The translations under genes were made by a program, and so were the position numbers. The notes beneath the pieces were generated by a model, which was not told where the DNA came from, made no database searches, and saw only the letters and a list, made by a program, of their open reading frames with translations. This document shows, piece by piece, positions 1-5,436 of a stretch of DNA of 5,436 bases. Source of the DNA: DATEPR01 sp036503065 (lineage in GTDB: Bacteria; Actinomycetota; Actinomycetes; Mycobacteriales; Pseudonocardiaceae); the NCBI GenBank assembly GCA_036503065.1, contig DASXXM010000003.1, forward strand, positions 1-5,436. Reading direction: 5' to 3'. The first letter of the stretch is position 1. Each line of letters begins with the position of its first letter.

Positions 1-697
1 GTGGCGTCAGCGCCAGCGTGGAGCCGACGCACGGCTGGCTGCCGGCGGAGGTCCACTGGGTGGACTCGTTCGGGCCGCCCACGCAGGACGCCCGGTCGAT
101 GCCGCCGGTGTTGAGCACCTGGCCGCTGTCGGCGAACGTGCTCGTCACGCCGTCGATGGACGCGATGACCTGCGGAATAACACCGGACTGGGTGCAGTTG
201 CCGGCCCAGTTCGCGCCGTTCGGGCCGATGTCGGACGTGTCGAAGAAGCCGGCCGTGTTGTCACAACCGCCCGCCGCGCCGCTCGCGGTCTGCGTGATGA
301 TGAACTGCTGTCCTGGTTGGAGCACCGTGCCGTGCGGCCACATGTCGAACACGCAGGTGCTGAGCTGGACCTTGACCGAATCCAGCGTCACGGCCAGCGG
401 CGTGTTGTTCACGAAACGCACCGCACCGGCGTCGAACGTACAGTTCACCGTGCAGCCGGCGAACACCACATTCGGCGAACCGGACCACGGGGTCGGAAAA
501 TTGACCGGATTGGCACGCAAAGTGTCCGCGTAACCGACGAAAACCTGTACTTCGGACGCGGCGGGCGCCGCCGGTCTCTGTGCCGCGTTGGCGGCCATGG
601 CCGGCGTAACCATGCCTAGTACCACCAGTAGCGCGGCGCCGAGCAGCATGAGCAGCCGTGCCGCCGTGGAACGGGGGACATGCGTGGATGAATTCAC
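1..697 (-). CDS. Secreted protein with lamin-tail-like beta-sandwich domain, 3' end missing at window edge
   Basis: The first 232 residues are present and the reading frame is still open at the left edge. The GTG start at 697 is chosen because GAGG lies 6 bases upstream and it is the only good start in frame before the signal peptide. Residues 1 to 35 form a Sec signal peptide: Arg9 and Arg14, then a hydrophobic core of Leu, Val and Ala, ending at AMA before Ala36. A short Ala/Pro-rich linker follows. From about residue 49 a beta-rich domain begins with VQVFVGYADTLR and continues with VRFVNNTPLAVTLDSVKV, LQPGQQFIITQT and DSGQVLNTGGID. That pattern (hydrophobic strands, a PGQ turn, then a strand) resembles lamin-tail-type domains, and I recall similar VFVGYxD domains in exported actinobacterial and Chloroflexi proteins; this is memory, not a search result. 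Seven cysteines (82, 86, 115, 145, 168, 205, 223) could form disulfides. No catalytic motif is seen, so a structural, adhesive or binding role is possible. The function is unknown. Confidence 0.82.
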   Translation of the reverse strand, partial: MNSSTHVPRSTAARLLMLLGAALLVVLGMVTPAMAANAAQRPAAPAASEVQVFVGYADTLRANPVNFPTPWSGSPNVVFAGCTVNCTFDAGAVRFVNNTPLAVTLDSVKVQLSTCVFDMWPHGTVLQPGQQFIITQTASGAAGGCDNTAGFFDTSDIGPNGANWAGNCTQSGVIPQVIASIDGVTSTFADSGQVLNTGGIDRASCVGGPNESTQWTSAGSQPCVGSTLALTP

Positions 698-703
698 AAC
701 ACA

Positions 704-707
704 CCTC
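704..707 (-). promoter_or_regulatory. Ribosome binding site for the GTG start at 697
   Basis: The minus strand reads GAGG, then six bases, then GTG. This site decides the start: the nearby GTG at 704 and TTG at 699 are in other frames, and the first in-frame ATG (at 649) would leave the signal peptide without its positively charged n-region. Confidence 0.6.
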
Positions 708-729
708 GGATAATGGCAGGAATGATCGC

Positions 730-748
730 TTCGGCGTCGCACGCCGAA
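730..748. repeat. Perfect 8-bp inverted repeat with 3-base loop upstream of the left-hand secreted gene
   Basis: TTCGGCGT (730-737) and ACGCCGAA (741-748) are exact reverse complements around CGC. The element lies about 33 bases upstream of the GTG start at 697. It could be a compact hairpin in the 5' untranslated RNA or an operator palindrome; the tight 3-base loop suits either. No start or stop codon depends on it. Confidence 0.5.
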
Positions 749-911
749 TTTCGGGTCGCGCGGACAGTCCACTGTGGTTTTGGCCGCGTAATGCCACGTC
801 GTCCGCATCCGTGTATTCGTTTCGGTTTACGGCGTGTATCACCCGAATGCCGTCCATATCATCCGTATGGCCGACAAGCAGATTAATCGGTGGGGTGTTT
901 CCGTGTGTTCT
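749..911. other. Intergenic stretch between the two secreted-protein genes, no gene seen
   Basis: This part of the 267-base spacer (698-964) is visibly less GC-rich than the flanking genes, as expected for a promoter region of the left-hand gene. I see small symmetric elements only: CCATA (854-858) facing TATGG (866-870) across 7 bases, and a direct repeat CGTGTAT at 810 and 833. No convincing -35/-10 pair on the minus strand could be picked by eye, and no ORF with coding-like composition and a ribosome binding site is present. Confidence 0.4.
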
Positions 912-951
912 GCGGGCGCGGCGGATGAGGTGTGGAATCCGCCGCGACCGC
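912..951 (-). terminator. Strong GC-rich hairpin, probable terminator of the 508-residue secreted protein gene
   Basis: The hairpin lies 13 bases beyond the stop codon at 965-967. CGCGGCGGAT (917-926) and ATCCGCCGCG (937-946) are exact reverse complements around a 10-base loop. After one mismatch the stem continues for four more pairs (912-915 with 948-951), giving 14 pairs in all. No U-run follows on the minus strand, which is common for actinobacterial terminators. The hairpin separates the 508-residue protein gene from the gene starting at 697, so the latter probably has its own promoter. Confidence 0.68.
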
Positions 952-964
952 GGAACGAAACCGT

Positions 965-2491
965 TCAGCTTACGTTGACGGCGGTGTCGTCCAGGACGAA
1001 CGATGTCTGGTTGATGTTGTCCTCCGTGCCGGTGAACTTCAGCGTGACGGTCTGCCCGGCGAACGCGGCCAGCGAGAAACTGTGCTGGACGTACCCGGTG
1101 ACCGCGTCGAGGTTGGAGAAGTTGCCGAGTGTGGACAACACGGTCCCGGAGCCGTTGAGCACCTGCACCTGAAGCTTGTCGAACGCGGTCGTGGTGCTCG
1201 TTTCCGCCGTGTCGACGTGCAGCCAGAACGCGAACGTGTAGTTGGCGCAGCCGGTCGGCAGGGTGACCGCCTGGGAGAGCGTGTCGGTGTGGGTGGTGCC
1301 GTAGCCGTCCAGCCACGCGTCCCACGTGCCGGTGTGCGGCGGTTCGGTCGAGCTGTTGTTGATCACTCCGGTGGTGGTGGCCCACGGTGCTGCGGTACTT
1401 GTCTCGAAACCGGGATTGCCCAGCAGTTGCGCGGCTGTGCAGCCGCCGCCACCGCCGCCCGACGCGATGGCCCAGGTGAACTGGGTCGACCCGGACGGAC
1501 CGGTGGAGTCTGTCGCCGTGACGGTCACGTTGTTGCTGCCCGCGCTTGTCGGCGTGCCGGTGATCAGGCCGGTCGAGCTGTTGATCGACAGACCGGCCGG
1601 GAGACCCGTCGCCGAGTAGCGCAACGTGCCGCCCGCGGTGTCACTGGCTGAGATCTGCAGGCTCGCGCTGTTCCCGACCGTGGTGCTCTGGTTGCCGGGG
1701 TTGGTTACCGCGACGCTGCCGCCGGTCGTGCCGCCGAAGTTCACGCTGAGCACCGAGTGCAACTCGACGCCGTTGGGCGCGACACCGGTCTGGCCGTGCA
1801 GGAAGTCGAAGAAGCCGACGCCGGTCAGGGTGACCGGCACGTTGGCGGTCTGGAAGCTCGTGGTCACGTTGAACTTGGCGTTGAACGTGTTGCGCGACGC
1901 GGTCACGCCGGACAGGAACGGGCTGCCGGAGCCGACGCACGCGGGGTCGGGGATCTCGGCGATCATGGTGTGGCCGCTCTCGGACAGCACGAGGTGGTAG
2001 TCGGAGTCGGATTCCAGCTTGTACTCGACCAGCGTCGCCTGGAGTTGGAAGACGGTCGTCTCGGTCGGTGCGACGCGATTGTTGGCCGGCAGGCTGCCCG
2101 GCGCGGACAACCCGGCCAGGTTGGCGATCGTGGTGGACGTGCTGGATCCGATGTTGATCTTGCTGACGTCCGCGTCGGTGCCGGTCTTGACCGACCACCG
2201 TTCCACGCCACAGCTCGCGGTGATCGCGCCCGGATGTGGCACGGTGGCTTCGCGTTCTTCCTCGTCGCCGGTCGGGTTTTCCCGCACCGCGTTGCCTGAT
2301 GCGTTCGCCTCCGGGTCGATACCGTTGGCGGGCTTGACTTTCCGTTGGTCCGGGTCGGTGTGTGCTGCCGCCAGAACGGCGTTGACCCCCGGTGTGGTCG
2401 GATTCGTCGACGCGAGCGTGGCCGCGCCGATCACCACCACGACGCCGATCGCGGCGGCGACGCCGACTTTCCATAACTCCTTGAGCCGCAT
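965..2491 (-). CDS. Exported three-module protein: uncharacterised N-terminal domain, putative Ig domain, C-terminal protease-associated-type beta-sandwich
   Basis: 508 residues, starting at ATG 2491 with GGGAGG five bases upstream. Upstream codons in frame remain open to 2677, but that extension overlaps the preceding gene's end and looks non-coding. Residues 1 to 8 are basic, then 9 to 27 are hydrophobic (VGVAAAIGVVVVIGAATLA): a Sec signal peptide or membrane anchor. A polar, acidic linker (about 45-85) leads to domain 1 (about 90-252) with CGVERWSVKTG, RVAPTET, MIAEIPDPAC and HGQTGVAPNGVELH. I recall this as a widespread exported domain without assigned function. Domain 2 (about 258-343) is a putative Ig fold of He_PIG type: ATGLPAGLSINSSTGLITGTP is its hallmark. 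Six glycines (345-350) precede domain 3 (351-508), with LLGNPGFET, WLDGYGTTHTDTLSQ, TVTLKFTGTED and SFVLDD, like C-terminal modules of actinobacterial S53-type proteases. Cysteines fall in two pairs, 94/185 and 351/415, one pair per module. No protease or other catalytic domain is present, so binding or scaffolding is the likely role; the ligand is unknown. Confidence 0.87.
   Translation of the reverse strand: MRLKELWKVGVAAAIGVVVVIGAATLASTNPTTPGVNAVLAAAHTDPDQRKVKPANGIDPEANASGNAVRENPTGDEEEREATVPHPGAITASCGVERWSVKTGTDADVSKINIGSSTSTTIANLAGLSAPGSLPANNRVAPTETTVFQLQATLVEYKLESDSDYHLVLSESGHTMIAEIPDPACVGSGSPFLSGVTASRNTFNAKFNVTTSFQTANVPVTLTGVGFFDFLHGQTGVAPNGVELHSVLSVNFGGTTGGSVAVTNPGNQSTTVGNSASLQISASDTAGGTLRYSATGLPAGLSINSSTGLITGTPTSAGSNNVTVTATDSTGPSGSTQFTWAIASGGGGGGCTAAQLLGNPGFETSTAAPWATTTGVINNSSTEPPHTGTWDAWLDGYGTTHTDTLSQAVTLPTGCANYTFAFWLHVDTAETSTTTAFDKLQVQVLNGSGTVLSTLGNFSNLDAVTGYVQHSFSLAAFAGQTVTLKFTGTEDNINQTSFVLDDTAVNVS
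1442..1459 (-). repeat. Six-glycine codon run, inter-domain linker
   Basis: Codons 345 to 350 of the 508-residue protein are all glycine, giving a GGN trinucleotide tract. It separates the Ig-like module from the C-terminal module and is the kind of flexible linker used to join independently folding secreted domains. Such tracts are prone to slippage and length variation. Confidence 0.6.
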
Positions 2492-2496
2492 GACAT

Positions 2497-2502
2497 CCTC
2501 CC
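2497..2502 (-). promoter_or_regulatory. Ribosome binding site for the ATG at 2491
   Basis: GGGAGG on the minus strand, five bases before ATG 2491. It fixes the start of the 508-residue protein at a residue directly followed by a normal signal-peptide n-region. It lies 3 bases downstream of an inverted repeat (2506-2542), so access of the ribosome could be affected by that structure. Confidence 0.75.
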
Positions 2503-2505
2503 GAC

Positions 2506-2542
2506 AGACGGCGCCTGGGCAGGGATGTGGCTGGCGCCGTCT
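2506..2542. repeat. Perfect 10-bp inverted repeat next to a ribosome binding site (leader hairpin, operator or terminator)
   Basis: AGACGGCGCC (2506-2515) and GGCGCCGTCT (2533-2542) are exact reverse complements, separated by 17 bases. In minus-strand RNA the stem would end 3 bases before the GGGAGG at 2502-2497. Three readings are open: a 5' leader hairpin that influences translation of the 508-residue protein, a dimer operator, or a terminator for the upstream Mo hydroxylase genes whose last stop is at 2643-2645. No U-run follows the stem on the minus strand. The bases of the repeat are certain; its role is not. Confidence 0.6.
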
Positions 2543-2562
2543 TGCGGAGTGTGACGGGAGGA

Positions 2563-2591
2563 TTCGTAGGTGAGAACAGCGTTCAGATGAA
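2563..2591 (-). promoter_or_regulatory. Weak candidate promoter for the 508-residue protein gene
   Basis: On the minus strand TTCATC (2591-2586) and TACGAA (2568-2563) are separated by 17 bases. Each matches the housekeeping-type consensus at only three of six positions, so this would need help from an activator. A start site near 2556 would give a leader of about 65 bases carrying the inverted repeat at 2506-2542. The -35-like element touches the TGAC array at 2592-2619, a position expected for an activator site. This is inference from position and weak consensus. Confidence 0.25.
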
Positions 2592-2619
2592 TGACAGTTG
2601 ACGATCGATGACAGTTGAC
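2591..2619. repeat. Tandem 12-bp repeat containing four TGAC elements, candidate regulator binding site
   Basis: ATGACAGTTGAC occurs exactly twice, at 2591-2602 and 2608-2619. Each copy is itself two TGAC elements 7 bases apart, so TGAC starts at 2592, 2599, 2609 and 2616 (spacings 7, 10, 7). The centre between the copies contains the palindrome CGATCG (2602-2607). The array lies in the spacer between the small-subunit gene and the 508-residue protein gene. Direct repeats of short units are typical for response regulators of the OmpR/PhoP type, but the spacing here does not match the PhoP box layout I know, so the regulator is not named. Confidence 0.5.
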
Positions 2620-2642
2620 AGCGAAGGACGTGCCATGTGGTG

Positions 2643-3119
2643 TCACATGTTCTGCGCGCCGGCCTTGATCGCCGCACGGATTCGGGAGTACGTGCCGCAG
2701 CGGCAGATGTTGCGGATCTGGTCGAGGTCGGCGTCCGTGATCTGACTACCCGCCGCCTTGGCCTGCTTGACCTTTGCCACCGCTGTCATGATCTGACCCG
2801 GTTGGCAATAGCCACATTGGGCGACATCCTGGTCCAGCCAGGCCTGCTGCATCGGATGCAGGTCCTGGCCGACCGTCGCGGGCAGGCCCTCGATCGTGGT
2901 GATCTCGTCGGTCGGCTGGATCTGGGACACCGGGACGGAGCACGGGTTGAACGCCTTGCCGTTGATGTGCGACGTGCAGGCCTTGCAGACCTCGAGGCCG
3001 CAGCCGTACTTCGGGCCGGTGACGCCCAACAGGTCGCGCAACACCCACAGCAGGCGGACGTCGTCGTCCGCTTCGACGGTGACCTGCGTGCCGTTGAGTA
3101 CGAAAGTGTGGCTGGACAA
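2643..3119 (-). CDS. [2Fe-2S] small subunit of an IorA-type molybdenum hydroxylase
   Basis: This subunit passes electrons from the molybdenum centre of its partner through two [2Fe-2S] clusters. It has 158 residues, the usual length for the family (COG2080 type). The N-terminal plant-ferredoxin-like domain (about 1-78) binds the first cluster with Cys40, Cys45, Cys48 and Cys60. The C-terminal helical domain (about 85-158) binds the second, proximal to molybdopterin, with Cys102 and Cys105 (CGYCQPGQIM) and Cys139 and Cys141 (CRCGTY). All eight ligands are present, so the protein should be functional. The loop reads CKACTS where most relatives have CG-A/S-CTV. The start is TTG at 3119, supported by AAGGAG five bases upstream; no ATG or GTG is well placed. 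The gene follows the large-subunit gene after 10 bases, so they are co-transcribed and probably translationally coupled. There is no signal peptide: export would need the partner's Tat signal. The substrate cannot be read from this subunit. Confidence 0.95.
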   Translation of the reverse strand: MSSHTFVLNGTQVTVEADDDVRLLWVLRDLLGVTGPKYGCGLEVCKACTSHINGKAFNPCSVPVSQIQPTDEITTIEGLPATVGQDLHPMQQAWLDQDVAQCGYCQPGQIMTAVAKVKQAKAAGSQITDADLDQIRNICRCGTYSRIRAAIKAGAQNM

Positions 3120-3124
3120 CAGGA

Positions 3125-3130
3125 CTCCTT
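3125..3130 (-). promoter_or_regulatory. Ribosome binding site deciding the TTG start at 3119
   Basis: AAGGAG on the minus strand lies five bases before TTG 3119. Its first A is the last base of the large subunit's TGA stop (3132-3130), so termination of the large subunit occurs on the ribosome binding site of the small one. This arrangement favours translational coupling and roughly equal subunit synthesis. Confidence 0.75.
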
Positions 3131-5430
3131 CAGAATGTGTTGACGAGACCGTCGGTCGGCGACTGCGGGGTGGACGGTTCCAACGGGTACGGCGTGAAAC
3201 TCAGCGTGCCGTGGTTGATCGGGAACGACGTCGGCAGCGTGCCGGTGGCACGGGCGTAGGCGCACGCGATCGCGGCGAACGACGGTGCCACGGCCAGTTC
3301 GCCCGCGCCGCTCGGGCTGGTCGACGTGTTGGGCATGATCACGACCTGCATGTCCAGCGGTGTGTTCCACTGTCGCGTGTAGAAGTAGTTGTCCCAACTG
3401 CCTTCCAGCGGAATGCCGTGCTGCATGTGCAGGCTGGACGTCAGTGCCAGCGCGATGGCGTCGTTCATGCCGCCGATCATCTGCGCTTCGAGGCCACGCG
3501 GATTGACGGCGAAGCCGGGATCGACGACGACAACGGCCTTGGTGACCCTGGGCCCGGTGACCGCGTTGGGGATCTGACGGTTCACGGTCGCGGGCGTGCA
3601 GTCGATCTCCACCAGGCACGCGATCGCGGCCTGGTACTCGGCGTGCACCCCGACACCCTGCGCGATGCCGTGGGGGAGCGCGGCGCCCCAGTTGCCGACC
3701 TCGGCCGCCTTGTTCAGGACAGCCAGCAGGCGGCTGTTCTTCAGGTACTGGCGCCGGAACGTCACCGGGTCCAGGCGCAGCTTCTTGGCGATCTGGTCCA
3801 CGACGAGCTCCTGCGCGCACACCACGTTGGGGGAGTAGATGTTGCGCATGCTGCCGGTGTTGAACGGCAGCGGCACCTCGTTGAGCAGTTGCGTTGTCAC
3901 GCCGAAGTTGTACGGCGACGACTGGGACAGCTCGAAGATCGATTCGGCGAACGTGAGGTTGCCCGCGATCGGCAGGCTCGCGGCCGTCGCGGTGATCATC
4001 TCGCCGAGTCCGTGGCTGAAGTCGGTCTGCACGCTGGTGTGCCGCTGCTCGTACGTGACGACGTTGCCCAGCAGGATGTTCGCGCGGACCCGAGAGGTGC
4101 ACATCGGGTGCGTGCGGCCCTGCCGGAAGTCGTCGGTGCGCGACCAGGACAGCTTGACCGGCTTCCCCATCCGCTGCGACGCCTCGGCCGCTTCGAGGGC
4201 CACGTCGTGGAACAGGTGCCGGCCGAACGACCCGCCGCCCTGCACCACGTGCACCTTGACCGCGCTCTGCGGCAGCCCGAGCATTGCTGCGATCTCCTCC
4301 TGCGCGGTGATCGGCACCTTGAGGCTGGACCAGATCTCCGCGCTGCCGGCGCGCACGTCGGCGATCGCGTTGTCGGGTTCGAGCGGGCTGTTGCTGGCGA
4401 ACGCGAACGTGAATTCCGCATCTACCGTTTGGGCGAGCAGTGGGGGCACGATCAGCGGCAGTTCTGCCGCCTTCAGTGCCGCAAGTACGGATGCGTCGGA
4501 CTGGTTGTCCACCGTCCCGGCACCCCACGTCACCTGGAGCGCCTGGATCGCGTCGATGCACTGGCCGAACGTCTGCGTGCGCACGGCGACCCCGTGCGAG
4601 AGCACGGCGATGTCGGTGACACCGGGCATGGCCTTGACCGCGGCCGAGTTGTCGACCGACACGACCGTGCCGTTGATCGTCGGCGGCCGGGCCACCATGG
4701 TCGGCAGCGCGCCGGGGACCTGCATGTCCATGCCGAACTGCTTGCGCCCGGTGACGATGTCGTGCGCGTCGATCCGGTTCTGCGGCGTGCCCAGGATCGT
4801 GAACTGGGACGGGGACTTCAACGCGGGCACGCTGACCTGCGTCGTCGTCGCGCTCGCCGCCGCGATGGCGAGCGACCCGTAGCCGGCACTGCGTCCGCTC
4901 GCGTGGCTGACCACGCCGTTCGCGGTGCTCAGCGTGGCCGGCTCGACGTTCCACTGCTTGGCCGCGGCCAGGACGAGCTGCTGCCGGGCGATGGCGGCCG
5001 CGGTGCGGACCGGCAGGTAGATGCTGCGCGTCGAGTTGGAACCGCCGGTGAGCTGGTTCATCAGCAGTTCCGGGCGCGCGTCGGCCAGCGTCACGATGAC
5101 CTTGTCCAGCGGCAGGTCCAGCTCCTCGGCGATCATCATGGCCACCGACGTGGTCATGCCCTGGCCGACCTCAGCGCGGTGCATGGCGAACGACGCCGTG
5201 CCGTCCGCGTTGACCTGCACCGAGATCAGGCCCGACGTCGGCGCGGCGGCCAGATTCTGCAGGTCACCGAGATCGAAGAGGTCCTCCGGCTGCGGCGGCG
5301 ACGGAATCGCCGCGTTCGCCGACTGCGGATCGACGAGCTGCACCCCGATCGCCAGGGTCGGCGCGGCGAGCAGGTAACCAAGGAACCTGCGGCGGCTAGG
5401 TGAATCCGGTGAACGGCGCTGTTCAGCCAC
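3130..5430 (-). CDS. Tat-exported molybdopterin-binding large subunit of an IorB-type hydroxylase (xanthine oxidase superfamily)
   Basis: Catalytic subunit of a molybdenum hydroxylase, which inserts oxygen from water into an aromatic N-heterocycle, aldehyde or similar substrate. It has 766 residues, typical for the IorB group (COG1529). Residues 12-41 are a twin-arginine signal: SRRRFLGYLL, a moderate hydrophobic stretch and a site after SANA. The order is IorB-like: a molybdopterin-binding segment first (about 66-200, with HRAEVGQGMTTS at 84-95 and TGGSNSTRS at 128-136), then the alpha/beta hammerhead (about 205-310), then the main cofactor domains. Visible cofactor motifs are SPLEPDNA (348-355), QGGGSFGRH (397-405), GSMRNIYSPN (526-535) and DPGFAVNPRGLEAQ (637-650). 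SGAGE at 707-711 holds the expected catalytic glutamate, Glu711. It lacks the active-site loop of CO dehydrogenases. The start is taken as GTG 5430, which gives a normal Tat n-region, but only 6 bases lie upstream, so the ribosome binding site is not visible. The electron acceptor is probably a periplasm-side or membrane carrier; none is encoded here. The substrate is unknown. Confidence 0.93.
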   Translation of the reverse strand: MAEQRRSPDSPSRRRFLGYLLAAPTLAIGVQLVDPQSANAAIPSPPQPEDLFDLGDLQNLAAAPTSGLISVQVNADGTASFAMHRAEVGQGMTTSVAMMIAEELDLPLDKVIVTLADARPELLMNQLTGGSNSTRSIYLPVRTAAAIARQQLVLAAAKQWNVEPATLSTANGVVSHASGRSAGYGSLAIAAASATTTQVSVPALKSPSQFTILGTPQNRIDAHDIVTGRKQFGMDMQVPGALPTMVARPPTINGTVVSVDNSAAVKAMPGVTDIAVLSHGVAVRTQTFGQCIDAIQALQVTWGAGTVDNQSDASVLAALKAAELPLIVPPLLAQTVDAEFTFAFASNSPLEPDNAIADVRAGSAEIWSSLKVPITAQEEIAAMLGLPQSAVKVHVVQGGGSFGRHLFHDVALEAAEASQRMGKPVKLSWSRTDDFRQGRTHPMCTSRVRANILLGNVVTYEQRHTSVQTDFSHGLGEMITATAASLPIAGNLTFAESIFELSQSSPYNFGVTTQLLNEVPLPFNTGSMRNIYSPNVVCAQELVVDQIAKKLRLDPVTFRRQYLKNSRLLAVLNKAAEVGNWGAALPHGIAQGVGVHAEYQAAIACLVEIDCTPATVNRQIPNAVTGPRVTKAVVVVDPGFAVNPRGLEAQMIGGMNDAIALALTSSLHMQHGIPLEGSWDNYFYTRQWNTPLDMQVVIMPNTSTSPSGAGELAVAPSFAAIACAYARATGTLPTSFPINHGTLSFTPYPLEPSTPQSPTDGLVNTF

Positions 5431-5436
5431 GGTGGG

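Noticed and set aside
261..1385. Minus-strand frame of 374 codons spanning the spacer between the two secreted-protein genes
   Set aside because: It runs through the terminator-like hairpin and overlaps two better genes that have signal peptides and ribosome binding sites. Its composition is low-complexity Arg/His-rich.
2591..2619. Start of a CRISPR array
   Set aside because: Only two 12-base repeats with a 5-base gap; units and spacers are far too short and there are no cas genes.
2615..2620. TTGACA on the plus strand as a -35 promoter element
   Set aside because: No acceptable -10 lies at 16-18 bases, and there is no plus-strand gene for it to serve. The bases are explained by the TGAC array.
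2492..2677. N-terminal extension of the 508-residue protein to a start at 2677
   Set aside because: It would add 62 residues without coding character before a perfect signal-peptide start, and would bypass the well-placed GGGAGG and ATG at 2491.
2786..4954. Second long minus-strand frame (722 codons) overlapping both hydroxylase subunits
   Set aside because: It is Arg/His/Ala-rich, crosses the boundary between two clear genes, and is out of frame with both; a high-GC artefact.
2896..5403. Very long open frame on the plus strand (835 codons) opposite the Mo hydroxylase genes
   Set aside because: Its translation is extremely rich in Arg, Gly, Val and Asp and has no domain pattern. It is the antisense shadow of GC-rich coding sequence, and the minus-strand frame has complete Mo hydroxylase motifs.
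3130..5430. Large subunit as aerobic CO dehydrogenase (CoxL) or cytosolic xanthine dehydrogenase
   Set aside because: The CO dehydrogenase active-site loop (AYRCSFR or AYRGAGR) is absent, there is a Tat signal, and no FAD domain or subunit is seen. The segment order fits the IorB group.

Overview
The window looks like chromosomal DNA from a high-GC actinobacterium. It is strongly G+C-rich with G/C-dominated third codon positions, two of the four genes start with GTG and one with TTG, and two proteins carry domain types common in secreted actinobacterial proteins. The sequence alone does not settle the genus; a Pseudonocardiales-, Micromonosporales- or Streptomyces-like source would fit. All four genes lie on the minus strand, so transcription runs from high to low coordinates.

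Positions 5430 to 2643 hold a two-gene unit for a molybdenum hydroxylase of the xanthine oxidase superfamily, of the isoquinoline 1-oxidoreductase (IorAB) type. The 766-residue molybdopterin-binding large subunit has a Tat signal peptide and comes first. A 158-residue subunit with two [2Fe-2S] clusters follows after only 10 bases. No FAD subunit, cytochrome or cofactor-maturation gene is visible. The small subunit has no signal peptide of its own, so the pair is probably exported as a folded complex.

Positions 2642 to 2492 are a 151-base spacer with an unusual regulatory look. It has four evenly arranged TGAC elements, a weak promoter-like pair beside them, and a perfect 10-bp inverted repeat ending 3 bases before the next ribosome binding site.

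Positions 2491 to 965 encode a 508-residue exported protein made of three modules: an uncharacterised N-terminal domain, a putative Ig (He_PIG-like) domain, and after a six-glycine linker a C-terminal beta-sandwich module of the kind found at the ends of actinobacterial secreted proteases. A long GC-rich hairpin (912 to 951) follows its stop codon and is probably the terminator.

Positions 697 to 1 hold the first 232 codons of another secreted, cysteine-containing protein that runs off the left edge; its domain resembles lamin-tail-type beta-sandwich domains.

All four products are predicted to act outside the cytoplasmic membrane. The Mo enzyme pair is a clear functional unit. Whether the two secreted proteins work with it is unknown: the spacers and the terminator-like hairpin suggest at least partly separate transcription. 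I did not find strong evidence for a wholly new system. The most distinctive items are the TGAC array, the hairpin beside the ribosome binding site, and the composite secreted protein next to an exported Mo hydroxylase.
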